Below, in pieces: positions 54,080-63,946 of a stretch of DNA of 64,000 bases. Made by a program: the position numbers and the translations under genes. Within the stretch, counting starts at the first letter, position 1. The number at the start of each line of letters is the position of its first letter. The notes beneath the pieces were generated by a model. It made no database searches. It worked only from the letters and a program-made list of their open reading frames with translations, and was not told where the DNA came from. The DNA is from Rhodanobacter sp. B04 (lineage in GTDB: Bacteria > Pseudomonadota > Gammaproteobacteria > Xanthomonadales > Rhodanobacteraceae): NCBI RefSeq assembly GCF_002001125.1, contig NZ_MUNV01000012.1, positions 220,257-284,256 on the forward strand. Reading direction: 5' to 3'.

Positions 54080-54921
54080 AGCACCGCGAGGTCGCGCAGC
54101 GCAGCGCGCAGATCGACCGGTGCGGCGGCAAACTCGGCCAGATGCTGGTCGATGCCGAGCTGGCAGCGGATCAGCCGGCGCGCCCGCGTATCGTCCACGA
54201 TGCGGTCGTTGGGATTGTCGACCACATGCTTGCGGCTGTGATGGTAGAGATGCGTCGCCAGTGCGCTGAAGCGGATATCACGCCGCAGCAAGCCCGCGTG
54301 GAAGGCGCGCGCAGCCAGCTCCGTGTCCTCGCGGCCCCAGCCGGTCATCGCCTCGTTGAAGCCGTTGATGTGCAGCAGGTCGTCACGCCAGAACGCCATG
54401 TTGCAGCTCTTGATGCCGCGCCGCTTGGTGCCGGGCCGTGCATACCAGTGCGCCAGTGGCGGCAGGCGCAGCGTATGCCGCCGTCGCTCGATGCCACGGC
54501 TGAAGAAACCCGGCATGCCCACTTCGTGCGCCAGCATGCGGGCGGTCAGGCCGGCGTCGGTCAGCACGCGCGAACCCTGTGCAAAGCAGCCCTGCCGCGC
54601 GAACTTACGGTGGTCGGCAATGAAATGGCGCTCGGCCACCATGTCGCCATCGAGCAGAATGACGTAATCGCCCTGCGCGGCGGCAATCGCACGGTTGCGT
54701 GCACGGCTCATGCGTGCGCCGTCGTCCGGTTGCCACAGGTGCACCAGACGTACCGGATAATCCGCCGCCACCCGCTCGAGCAGCTCGCGCGTCGCCGGCT
54801 GCGAGCCATCGTCGGTGACGATGACTTCGAAGGGAAGCTCGCTCTGCGCAGCCAGCGCACGCAGCACCAGCTCCAGTGCCGCAGGCCAGTTGTAGGTGAT
54901 CACCGCGACACTGATGCGCAT
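54067..54921 (-). CDS. glycosyltransferase family 2
   Basis: The 284-residue GT-A enzyme has MRISVAVITYNWPAALELVL, IVTDDGSQPATRELL and the metal-binding DGD in VILLDGDMVAERHFI. GWGREDTELAARAFHAG is the conserved ED region of the acceptor side, and it resembles chondroitin/heptose-type GT2 proteins. It follows the gene at 54953 by 31 bases on the same strand. Start MRISVAV at 54921 is preferred over an upstream in-frame ATG. Confidence 0.87.
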   Translation of the reverse strand: MRISVAVITYNWPAALELVLRALAAQSELPFEVIVTDDGSQPATRELLERVAADYPVRLVHLWQPDDGARMSRARNRAIAAAQGDYVILLDGDMVAERHFIADHRKFARQGCFAQGSRVLTDAGLTARMLAHEVGMPGFFSRGIERRRHTLRLPPLAHWYARPGTKRRGIKSCNMAFWRDDLLHINGFNEAMTGWGREDTELAARAFHAGLLRRDIRFSALATHLYHHSRKHVVDNPNDRIVDDTRARRLIRCQLGIDQHLAEFAAAPVDLRAALRDLAVLQSS

Positions 54922-54952
54922 CAATGCGGCCCCGTCGTGCGTATTCGCCACA

Positions 54953-55963
54953 TCAGCCACGCAGCCTCCAGCCACGGCGCAGGATGTTCAAGGCACGCTC
55001 CCATTTCCGCCACGGCGATACCCGTCGCATCATCACCAGCCTGGCGTAACGCTTGGTTTCGCTCCACGGTGGCCGCGGCTTGGTCATGAACTCCAGCTTG
55101 CTGAACTCGATGCATTCCGGGCCCATGCCGATCCTGGCGGCGTAATGCCGGATCAGCGCACTGGAAGTCATCTTGTTGATGTATTCGATCCGCGCGGACT
55201 GGTTCGACCACCAGCCGTTCTTGCCGTGGATGCGGTAGCGGACGCAGCCGGTCGGCAGGTAGTACTTGTGCGCGCCGAGCACACTGCAGCCGAACACCAG
55301 GCAATTGTCGGCCGACAACCGCCAGGTGCGCTGGAAGGATTCGGGCAGATCCAGCGCCTGCCGCGCCCATGACGCACGCATCGACAGCGCGGAAGTCGGC
55401 GCGCCGTACCACTGGGTCAGCACGTAGGTGCTGATCGCGGTGTAGCCGAGATCGACCTCGCTGCCGTGAAAACGCATCACCCGATCCTGCTGGTCGAACA
55501 GCTGCAGGTCGGAAAACACGAAGTCGATATCCGCGCGCGCGTCGTACAAGACGCCGAGACGGGCCAGGTAATCCGGCTCCCAGCGATCGTCGGAGTCGAG
55601 GAAACTGATCACATCCGCATGCGCCGCGTTCACGCCACGCTGGAATGCGCTGAGCTGGCCGCCATTGATGCCGCTGATCAGGGTGACACGCTCGTCATCG
55701 GCATAGCGTTCGCGCAGCAGCACATCCGATCCATCGGTGGAACCATCATCGACCACGATGACCTGCAATGCCTTGCGACTCTGTGCCAGCGCACTCTCCA
55801 CCGCCTCCAGCACGAAGTCGCGATAGTTGTAGCTGGTGATGACCACCGCGAACGTCGTCCGGCTGCCCGCACCGCTCTCGTTGCGAGCGGCTGCCGGGTC
55901 GACCGCGGGTTCCTGCGGCAACGGCGGCTCGGCCAGGTCGTCTTCGCCCACGATGTCGCTCAT
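54953..55963 (-). CDS. glycosyltransferase family 2
   Basis: This 336-residue GT-A protein has FAVVITSYNYRDFVLEAVES, VIVVDDGSTDGSDVLL and the DSDD metal motif in VISFLDSDDRWEPDYLA. A short acidic N-terminal leader (about 35 residues) precedes the catalytic domain. Start MSDIVGEDD, with GGAG nine to ten bases upstream, is preferred; MQMSD two codons earlier and longer forms are possible. The basic C-terminus (RRVSPWRKWERALNILRRGW) may bind the membrane. Confidence 0.86.
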   Translation of the reverse strand: MSDIVGEDDLAEPPLPQEPAVDPAAARNESGAGSRTTFAVVITSYNYRDFVLEAVESALAQSRKALQVIVVDDGSTDGSDVLLRERYADDERVTLISGINGGQLSAFQRGVNAAHADVISFLDSDDRWEPDYLARLGVLYDARADIDFVFSDLQLFDQQDRVMRFHGSEVDLGYTAISTYVLTQWYGAPTSALSMRASWARQALDLPESFQRTWRLSADNCLVFGCSVLGAHKYYLPTGCVRYRIHGKNGWWSNQSARIEYINKMTSSALIRHYAARIGMGPECIEFSKLEFMTKPRPPWSETKRYARLVMMRRVSPWRKWERALNILRRGWRLRG

Positions 55964-56143
55964 TTGCATCCACTCCGCGAGATCACTGCTGCCCGATGTG
56001 ACAACGTGTCCCCACACTAGTTGCCGGCAGCTCATGCCAGTGCCCCATCATATCGGACTCGCAATGACATAGCCGCCGACATCGGCCATCGCCCATCCCG
56101 GCGCCAACCGACGGATGTCGCGATCGGCTTCCTGAATGGATCG

Positions 56144-56156
56144 GCTAGAATCCTTC
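56144..56156 (+). promoter_or_regulatory. putative promoter element GCTAGAATCCTTC
   Basis: This 13-mer lies directly before the ATG of the gene at 56159 and recurs at 58052-58064 before the second ArnT-like gene. TAGAAT (56146-56151) fits a -10 box. Its closeness to the ATG would give a very short or absent 5' leader. No -35 is obvious. Confidence 0.4.
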
Positions 56157-56158
56157 GC

Positions 56159-56974
56159 ATGTCCACTTTCCCGCTGACTCTCGTCGTCATCACCCACAAC
56201 GAGGCCGACAATATCGCGCGCTGCCTCGACAGCGTCACGTTCGCGGCCGAGAAGCTGGTGGTCGACTCGGGCAGCGACGACGACACCGTGAGCATTGCGC
56301 AGGCACACGGCGCACGCGTGCTGCATCAGGACTGGCTCGGCTTCGGGCCGCAGCGCAATTTCGCCACGACGGCGTGCACCCATGCATGGATTCTTGCGCT
56401 GGATGCCGACGAGTACCTCACCCCGGAACTCGCCGCCGAACTGCAGCAACGCCTGCCTGACTTGATGGCCGGCAGCATGCCGGCGGCGTATCTGCGGCGC
56501 AGCACGATCTACATGGGCCGGCCGATGCGCTGGTACCGCCCAGCCGTGGGCGAGCAGATGGCGCGGCTGTATCACCGTGACCGCGCCCGCTGGAGCGACG
56601 CGCGCGTGCACGAATCGCTGCGCTTCGAAGGCAACGCGCCGACACTGCAGGCACCCTTCAACCACGTCAACAATCCGACCCTGCCTCACAAGCAGCTGAA
56701 AGTGCTGCGCTATGCCGAACTGAAATGCCGCGACTGGCTGGACAAGGGCAAGCCGGTACGCATGTGGCAGGCACCGTTCGTCTACGTCCTGGCCTTCCTC
56801 AAGGATTATGTGTTCCGGCTCGCATTCCTGGACGGCTGGCGCGGCTTCATCATCGCGCAGACCGCGGCCAGCTATGCGCTGTACAAGCGCATGCGCTATT
56901 ACGAAATGGTTAACCATCCGGAGTCGGTGTCGCGCGCGGCGCACATCCTCACCCACCACGGCATCGATCGCTGA
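56159..56974 (+). CDS. glycosyltransferase family 2, WaaE/KdtX type
   Basis: The 271-residue enzyme matches LPS-core beta-glucosyltransferases: LTLVVITHNEADNIARCLDS, KLVVDSGSDDDTVSIA, QDWLGFGPQRNFA and the metal site ALDADEYLTPEL. RRSTIYMGRPMRWYRP and RVHESLRFEG are typical of the WaaE group. It starts a + strand unit with the gene at 56974 (one-base overlap, TGATG). Confidence 0.9.
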   Translation: MSTFPLTLVVITHNEADNIARCLDSVTFAAEKLVVDSGSDDDTVSIAQAHGARVLHQDWLGFGPQRNFATTACTHAWILALDADEYLTPELAAELQQRLPDLMAGSMPAAYLRRSTIYMGRPMRWYRPAVGEQMARLYHRDRARWSDARVHESLRFEGNAPTLQAPFNHVNNPTLPHKQLKVLRYAELKCRDWLDKGKPVRMWQAPFVYVLAFLKDYVFRLAFLDGWRGFIIAQTAASYALYKRMRYYEMVNHPESVSRAAHILTHHGIDR

Positions 56975-58008
56975 TGAGCAGCAACAAAAAGCATTATTTA
57001 CTGTACGGCTCGGAGCGCTACGCGCTGGCGATCCTGCGGCCGCTGCAGCAGGCGATCCGCGCGCGCGGCGATGAGGCCGCGTGGTTCTTCGATGGCCCTG
57101 GCGCGGAAGATCTGGTCGCCGGCGAACGGCTGCTCACGGTGGACGAAGTGCGCCGCTGGAAGCCGATCGCTGTGATCACCTCCAGCAACGCGGTGCCGCA
57201 CTTCTTTCCCGGCGTGAAGGTGGAGACGTTCCACGGCTTCGATGCCGGCAAGCCGCGGCATATCTACGTCCGCGGCTTCTTCGACCTGTATTGCACGACC
57301 GGGCCACGCGACACGGCCAAGTTCCAGGAAATCGCCGATCGCGTCGGCCATTTCACGGTGATCGAGACCGGCTTTCCCAAGCTCGACCCCTTCATGCAGG
57401 AGATCACCGGCCCGCTGCCGGCGGTGCGCAAGCCACCGGTGATCCTCTATCACTCGACGTTCTCGCCTTCGTGGAGTGCGGCCGAGACGTTGTACGAAGA
57501 GGTGAAGCGGTTGTCGCGCGACGGCCGCTGGCGCTGGATCGTCACCTTCCACCCGAAGATGAACCCGGAGACCACGGCCAAGTACAAGGCACTGCAGAAC
57601 GAGTACCTGAGCTTCGCAGAGAACGACAACATCCTCGAACTGTTTCCGCAGGTCGACCTGATGTGCTCGGATACCTCCTCCGCGCTCAACGAATTCCTGC
57701 TCACCGGCAAGCCGGTGGTGACGTTCAAGAACCGCCGGCCGGGCCCGCAGCTGATCGACATCGACGCGCCGGCGCAATTCGAGCCGGCGATCCAACGCGC
57801 GCTGGCGCGGCCGCCGCAATTGCTCCAGGCGATCCGCGACTATGCCGACGCGATCCATCCGTACCGCGACGGCCGCTCCAGCGAACGCGTGCTCGATGCG
57901 ATCGACGCGTTCATCGCCGGCGGCGCCAAGAACCGCCGGCGCAAACCGCTGAACCTGTGGCGCAAGCTGAAGATCCGCCGCCGCATCGGCTACTGGGGGC
58001 CAGCCTGA
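56974..58008 (+). CDS. CDP-glycerol glycerophosphotransferase-like protein
   Basis: The 344-residue protein resembles the TagB/TagF/SpsB family: PPVILYHSTFSPSWSAAETL, IVTFHPKMNPETTAKYKAL, and DLMCSDTSSALNEFLLTGKP, the conserved nucleotide-binding and acid region. These enzymes add glycerol- or ribitol-phosphate to glycans. The N-terminal segment (KHYLLYGSERYALAILRPL) looks like the acceptor half. Coupling to a WaaE-like enzyme suggests phosphoglycerol-type decoration of the LPS core. That product is inference. Confidence 0.82.
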   Translation: MSSNKKHYLLYGSERYALAILRPLQQAIRARGDEAAWFFDGPGAEDLVAGERLLTVDEVRRWKPIAVITSSNAVPHFFPGVKVETFHGFDAGKPRHIYVRGFFDLYCTTGPRDTAKFQEIADRVGHFTVIETGFPKLDPFMQEITGPLPAVRKPPVILYHSTFSPSWSAAETLYEEVKRLSRDGRWRWIVTFHPKMNPETTAKYKALQNEYLSFAENDNILELFPQVDLMCSDTSSALNEFLLTGKPVVTFKNRRPGPQLIDIDAPAQFEPAIQRALARPPQLLQAIRDYADAIHPYRDGRSSERVLDAIDAFIAGGAKNRRRKPLNLWRKLKIRRRIGYWGPA

Positions 58009-58051
58009 ACGTCTGGCGCCGACGCCATCGCCATGTGCGTACCTGACGCAA

Positions 58052-58064
58052 GCTAGAATCCTTC
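58052..58064 (+). promoter_or_regulatory. putative promoter element GCTAGAATCCTTC, second copy
   Basis: Identical in all 13 bases to 56144-56156, and 23 bases before the GTG at 58088. TAGAAT at 58054-58059 would be the -10. The shared sequence suggests that the two transcripts of this glycan region are turned on alike. Confidence 0.4.
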
Positions 58065-58087
58065 CCAATCCGCCAAGAGCCAGCCAC

Positions 58088-59812
58088 GTGTCAGTCAGCG
58101 CGTATAGTCGTTCCGAACACCTGCGGGCCCTGTGGCCATGGCTGCCGCTATGGAGCCTGGTCGCCCTGCTGGCGATCTTTTCGCACGGGCCGATGCCGCT
58201 GTATTCCACCCGGACACTGGCGGTGGCATGGGAAATGTGGACGCATGGCCACTGGCTGGTGCCGCATATCAACGGCCAGCCGTACAGCGAGAAGGCACCG
58301 TTGCTGTTCTGGCTGATCCATGCCGGCTGGTTCGTGTTCGGTGTCAGCGACATCTGGCCGCGCGTGCTCGAGGTGCTGATCGGCGGCAGCCAGCTGGTAC
58401 TGGTCTCGATGCTGGCGCGGCGCCTGTTTCCCAACCGCCCATGGATGGCCAAGGCGACCCCATGGATGCTGTTGGCGCTGGGCTACGCCTTCCTGTTCGG
58501 CCTGCAGATCATGTACGACGTGCTGCTGGCGGTATGGACGCTGGCCGCGCTGCTGTGCCTGACCCCGAAGCTGCATCGGGCCGAGCCGCGCTGGCTGCTG
58601 TTCGGCCTGTGCATCGGCCTGGGCCTGCTGACCAAGGGTCCGGTGATGCTGCTGCACATCGTGTTCCCGTGGCTGCTCGGGCCGCTGTGGAACGACTGGG
58701 CGCGCCAGCATCGTGCGCGCTGGTACGGCGGCGGCGTGCTGTCGATGTTGCTGGGCGGCGCGATGCTGCTGGCGTGGGCGTTGCCGGCCGGGTTCTCCGG
58801 CGGCGAGGCCTATCGGCAAAGGCTGTTCTTCACCCAGACCGCCGGGCGCGTGGTCAACAAGCTGGCGCAGGGCAAGGACCTGCAGAACCATGCGGAGCCG
58901 GTCTGGTTCTACCTGCTCGGCCTGCCGTTGCTGCTGTTTCCGTTCAGCGGCTGGCCGCGCGTGTGGGTGGCCCTGGCCAGCCTGCGCCGGCCGCTGGAAC
59001 CGGGCCTGCGCTTCGCCTTGTGCTGGCTGTTGCCCAGCTTGGTCGTGTTCTCGCTGATCAGCGGCAAACAGCTGTATTACCCATTGCCTGAGTTCGGCGG
59101 CATCGTGCTGTTGATGGCCGGCGCGATCGCGGTACTGCGCGAGCGCCGCCCGGCACTCGCCGAAAATGGCTGGTTCGGCACCTGGCCGCTGGGTGTGGGC
59201 GGCATCGTTTTCGGCCTGCTGCTGTTTGCGTTGCCCATGCTGGTGGCCGGCAATTATCTGCATGGCGAATGGCCGGATGCCGCTGCGCCGTACAGCCGCT
59301 TTTTCAGCGTGGTCTTCCTGCTGCTCGGCGGCCTGCTGCTGCTGCGCGGCCGGGGCGAACTGCGCCGGCTGGCCGTGGCCGGGCTGGTCGGCGTACTCAC
59401 CCTCAATACCTTGTTCACCCTGACCCTGTGGCCACACTTCGACCTGCGCCCGACCGCCAAGCTGCTGGAGGCCGAACAGTCGCAGCACCCGATCGGTTAC
59501 CTGGGCAATTACGAAGGCGAGTTCCACTTCGAAGGGCGCTTGACCCAGCCGATCACCGAGCTGTTCGGCGATCAGGCGCTGCAGGACTTTGCCCGCGCCC
59601 ATCCGGACGGCCTGATCGTGGCGCATCCGGGGAAACTCGATGCCGACGCCCTGCGCTATGCCTTGCTGGTGCAGCCGTTCCGTTCGTCGTGGCTGGTGGT
59701 CTGGCCGGCGGCTTCGCTGGCCGACCTGCGCGCCGGACTTGCTCCACCGGAACCAGCCCGGCCAACCCAGGTCTACCCGGCTGACATCTGGCGCTACCGC
59801 ACGCAGCCGTGA
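58088..59812 (+). CDS. ArnT/PMT-type glycosyltransferase, second paralogue
   Basis: The 574-residue multi-helix membrane protein lies opposite in the cluster to the one at 49905. The loop STRTLAVAWEMWTHGHWLVP followed by INGQPYSEKAPLLFWLIHAG corresponds to the ArnT substrate loop, with Glu/Lys replacing the DEPRF of the first paralogue. GLLTKGPVMLLHIVFPWLLG and the later GKQLYYPLPEFG match the family. Start GTG at 58088 has no strong ribosome site. Its stop overlaps the TPR gene start (GTGA). Confidence 0.87.
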   Translation: MSVSAYSRSEHLRALWPWLPLWSLVALLAIFSHGPMPLYSTRTLAVAWEMWTHGHWLVPHINGQPYSEKAPLLFWLIHAGWFVFGVSDIWPRVLEVLIGGSQLVLVSMLARRLFPNRPWMAKATPWMLLALGYAFLFGLQIMYDVLLAVWTLAALLCLTPKLHRAEPRWLLFGLCIGLGLLTKGPVMLLHIVFPWLLGPLWNDWARQHRARWYGGGVLSMLLGGAMLLAWALPAGFSGGEAYRQRLFFTQTAGRVVNKLAQGKDLQNHAEPVWFYLLGLPLLLFPFSGWPRVWVALASLRRPLEPGLRFALCWLLPSLVVFSLISGKQLYYPLPEFGGIVLLMAGAIAVLRERRPALAENGWFGTWPLGVGGIVFGLLLFALPMLVAGNYLHGEWPDAAAPYSRFFSVVFLLLGGLLLLRGRGELRRLAVAGLVGVLTLNTLFTLTLWPHFDLRPTAKLLEAEQSQHPIGYLGNYEGEFHFEGRLTQPITELFGDQALQDFARAHPDGLIVAHPGKLDADALRYALLVQPFRSSWLVVWPAASLADLRAGLAPPEPARPTQVYPADIWRYRTQP

Positions 59813-60129
59813 ATGCCGCCCTGATCGACAGCCTGCGCAAGCAGTGCGATGGCCCGCGCGACGGTGCCTTGCTGCGCTTCTCGCTGGGCAGCGCCCTGCT
59901 TGGCGAAGGCGAGCTTGATGCCGCGATCGGTGAACTGCGGCATGCCTTGGATTTCGATCCTGCCTACTCGGCCGCATGGAAGCTGCTCGGCAAGGCCTGC
60001 CAGCAGGCCGGCCAGCTGCAGGCTGCGGCAGACGCCTGGCGCAGCGGCATCGACGTGGCCGCCAGCCGCGGCGACAAGCAGGCCGAAAAGGAAATGACCG
60101 TCTTCCTGCGCCGGCTGGAAAAAGCGTAG
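59809..60129 (+). CDS. small TPR protein, 106 residues
   Basis: Two or three tetratricopeptide repeats are visible (LLRFSLGSALLGEGELDAAI; SAAWKLLGKACQQAGQLQAA), with no signal peptide or membrane part. It starts at GTG overlapping the upstream stop by four bases, so it is co-expressed with the glycosyltransferase. It is probably a cytosolic protein-protein adaptor; partners unknown. Its end is 16 bases from the convergent acyltransferase gene. Confidence 0.82.
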   Translation: MNAALIDSLRKQCDGPRDGALLRFSLGSALLGEGELDAAIGELRHALDFDPAYSAAWKLLGKACQQAGQLQAAADAWRSGIDVAASRGDKQAEKEMTVFLRRLEKA

Positions 60130-60145
60130 CGACGCTGCGTGTTCC

Positions 60146-61039
60146 CTACTCGCTTTCGCGATCGTACGGACTGATCAGGCCATCGGCCGAATAGCGCTTG
60201 TACTGCCACTGGTACTGTGCAAACGCCAGCTCGACGCAGTCCTGCACGCCCTGGTTCAATGCAGCGCAGGCGCGGGCCGGGTCGGCATCGGCCAACCGTT
60301 CGGGTGCGGGCAGGATCTGGATGCGATAGCCGGCACCGTGCGGCAGGCGTTCGGCAAACGCAAACAGCACGGTCGCGCCGGTGCGTGCGGCCAGACGTGG
60401 CAACAGCACCATGGTCAACGCCGGGCGGCCGAAGAAGGGCGCGAACTCACCCTCCCCCGCTCGCGGTTTCTGGTCCGGCAGGATGCCGACCGTGCCACCC
60501 GCCGCCAGCCGCTTGTACAAGGTGCGCACGCCGGCGCCGTCGGCACGCACCTGCTCCGGCGCCAGCGCGCCGCGCACCTTGCGCAGCAGGCCCTCGACCG
60601 CGGCGATCCGCGGCGGCCGGTACAGGATCGCCATCGGCGTCTTGCGGCATAGCCAGTAATTCAGCAACTCCCAGCAGCCCAGGTGCGGCGCCGCGATGAT
60701 CACGCCCTTGCCGGCGGCCAGTGCCGCATCCAGCAACGCCTCGCCGCGCACCTCGCGCACCAGCGCCAACGCCCGCTCGGCACCGGCGCCCCAGACCTTG
60801 ACGATCTCGCTGACCGACTTGCCGCTCTCGCTCACCACCTCCCGCAGCAACGCCGCCTGCGCTGCAGCATCCAGCGCCGGCCGCACGATGCGCAGGTTCA
60901 CTGCGGTGTTCTGCACCATCTGGCCGCGTCGCCACAGCATCAGCTTGCCCAGACCGCTGCCGATACCTTGCAACGCACGCAGCGGCAACAGCGCCAGCAG
61001 GCGCAAAAGTAGATAGATGAGATAGATATCGGCACGCAT
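60146..61039 (-). CDS. LpxL/HtrB-type lauroyl acyltransferase
   Basis: This 297-residue lysophospholipid-acyltransferase-fold protein has an N-terminal membrane anchor (YLIYLLLRLLALLPLRAL). The catalytic HX4E is H119/E124 in APHLGCWE, and LPDQKPRAGEGEFAPFFGRP follows. This fits lipid A secondary acyltransferases, which act at the inner membrane on Kdo-lipid IVA. It is somewhat shorter than E. coli LpxL (306). Its position next to the LPS glycan genes supports the call. Confidence 0.88.
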   Translation of the reverse strand: MRADIYLIYLLLRLLALLPLRALQGIGSGLGKLMLWRRGQMVQNTAVNLRIVRPALDAAAQAALLREVVSESGKSVSEIVKVWGAGAERALALVREVRGEALLDAALAAGKGVIIAAPHLGCWELLNYWLCRKTPMAILYRPPRIAAVEGLLRKVRGALAPEQVRADGAGVRTLYKRLAAGGTVGILPDQKPRAGEGEFAPFFGRPALTMVLLPRLAARTGATVLFAFAERLPHGAGYRIQILPAPERLADADPARACAALNQGVQDCVELAFAQYQWQYKRYSADGLISPYDRESE

Positions 61040-61117
61040 CCGCCCAGTTTACGGGAGCCGGCTTTCACCGTCCGCGATGGCGCCGTAAGCTGATCGCCTC
61101 ACCTCCCGCATGCCGCC

Positions 61118-61558
61118 ATGATTGCCCTGATCCAGCGCGTCCTTTCCGCCCGCGTCGACGTCGACGAAGAAACCGTCGGTGCGATCGGCACCGGCCTGCT
61201 GGCCCTGGTGGCGGTGCAACCGGACGACGGCGAGGTACAGGCCAAGCGCATGCTGGAGCGTCTGCTCGGCTATCGCGTGTTTGCCGACGACGCCGGCCGG
61301 ATGAACCGCTCGCTCGCCGATACCGGCGGTGGCCTGCTGCTGGTAAGCCAGTTCACCCTGGCCGCCGATACCCGCTCCGGCATGCGCCCCAGCTTCACCC
61401 GTGCCGCGCCGCCCGAGCATGGGCGCCGCTGGTTCGAGCGGCTGCTGGAGCTTGCACGCGCTGCGCATCCGGGGGTGGAAACCGGGCGCTTCGGTGCCCA
61501 TATGGTGATCCAGCTGGTGAACGATGGTCCGGTGACTTTCTGGCTCGACACCGGCTGA
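61118..61558 (+). CDS. dtd: D-aminoacyl-tRNA deacylase Dtd
   Basis: The 146-residue enzyme frees tRNA from wrongly attached D-amino acids and glycine. It begins [18 protein letters not shown], with the active-site motif [11 protein letters not shown] near residue 75 and the cross-subunit motif [10 protein letters not shown] near the end (NxGPVT in the family). Length is standard (145). It stands between the acyltransferase gene and rpoD, with an independent rpoD promoter downstream. Confidence 0.95.
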   Translation: MIALIQRVLSARVDVDEETVGAIGTGLLALVAVQPDDGEVQAKRMLERLLGYRVFADDAGRMNRSLADTGGGLLLVSQFTLAADTRSGMRPSFTRAAPPEHGRRWFERLLELARAAHPGVETGRFGAHMVIQLVNDGPVTFWLDTG

Positions 61559-61665
61559 GCTGGCATGCATGAGCTGCGCGCGGCGCGCAGCCGGCGAAAC
61601 ACCGCAAGACCGCGATTTGGCGCGATTTTTGCGTAGCCTGTTTGAACTTTTTCTCACTTGAAAAC

Positions 61666-61694
61666 TGGTCAAAAAAGCAGCACATCGCTATAAT
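61666..61694 (+). promoter_or_regulatory. sigma-70 promoter of rpoD
   Basis: TGGTCA (61666-61671; four of six to TTGACA), a 17-base spacer and a perfect TATAAT (61689-61694) lie 37 bases before the rpoD ATG. The region is clearly more AT-rich than its surroundings. This is the best promoter in the window. Confidence 0.75.
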
Positions 61695-61730
61695 GTCCGG
61701 TTCTTGAACCCCGCGGCGGTCGGTTAATTA

Positions 61731-63605
<1,875 letters not shown>

Positions 63606-63628
63606 TCGCCGTTGCAACCTGCAAGACT

Positions 63629-63658
63629 GAAACAGCCCCGCCAACGCGGGGCTGTTTC
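63629..63658 (+). terminator. rho-independent terminator of rpoD
   Basis: GAAACAGCCCCGC (63629-63641) pairs perfectly with GCGGGGCTGTTTC (63646-63658), loop CAAC, followed by GTTTCG. It lies 24 bases after the rpoD stop. Confidence 0.88.
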
Positions 63659-63742
63659 GTTTCGGGATACGGCCTGGAAGAACCGAGCGGCTACGACGGT
63701 GCCATCGCGTGCAAGGTCTACGGTAAACTTCCGCTCTTGCGC

Positions 63743-63818
63743 GGGCCTATAGCTCAATGGTTAGAGCAGAGGACTCATAATCCTTTGGTTCCAGGTTCGA
63801 GTCCTGGTGGGCCCACCA
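63743..63818 (+). tRNA. tRNA with anticodon CAU, probably tRNA-Ile2 (lysidine type)
   Basis: The 76-base gene forms a full cloverleaf. The acceptor GGGCCTA pairs with TGGGCCC. The D-arm is GCTCAATGGTTAGAGC, the anticodon arm AGGACTCATAATCCT and the T-arm CCAGGTTCGAGTCCTGG, and CCA is encoded. The anticodon CAT is at 63776-63778. Pairs C4-G69 and C5-G68 are those that E. coli TilS uses to tell tRNA-Ile2 from elongator tRNA-Met, so I favour Ile(CAU) with lysidine at position 34. Automated tools may call it tRNA-Met. Confidence 0.95.
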
Positions 63819-63886
63819 CATCTACGTCCGAGAAGCTCCGAAGACGTCCGCGCAAGCCTTCTAATATATTTAATGTTGATTTCCGC

Positions 63887-63923
63887 CGAAAACTGAGCCG
63901 GGTTTTTCATCGAAAAGTGAGCC
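63887..63923. mobile_element. probable insertion-sequence end (IS21-like)
   Basis: CGAAAACTGAGCC (63887-63899) and CGAAAAGTGAGCC (63911-63923) are direct repeats 24 bases apart with one difference. Multiple short repeats of this kind near the tip are typical of IS21-family ends. An open frame ending at 63947 on the - strand points toward this tip, as a transposase-operon gene would. The tip lies about 70 bases past the tRNA. The other end is outside the window. Confidence 0.5.
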
Positions 63924-63946
63924 ACCCGTTCGTGCTGCAGGTTAGC

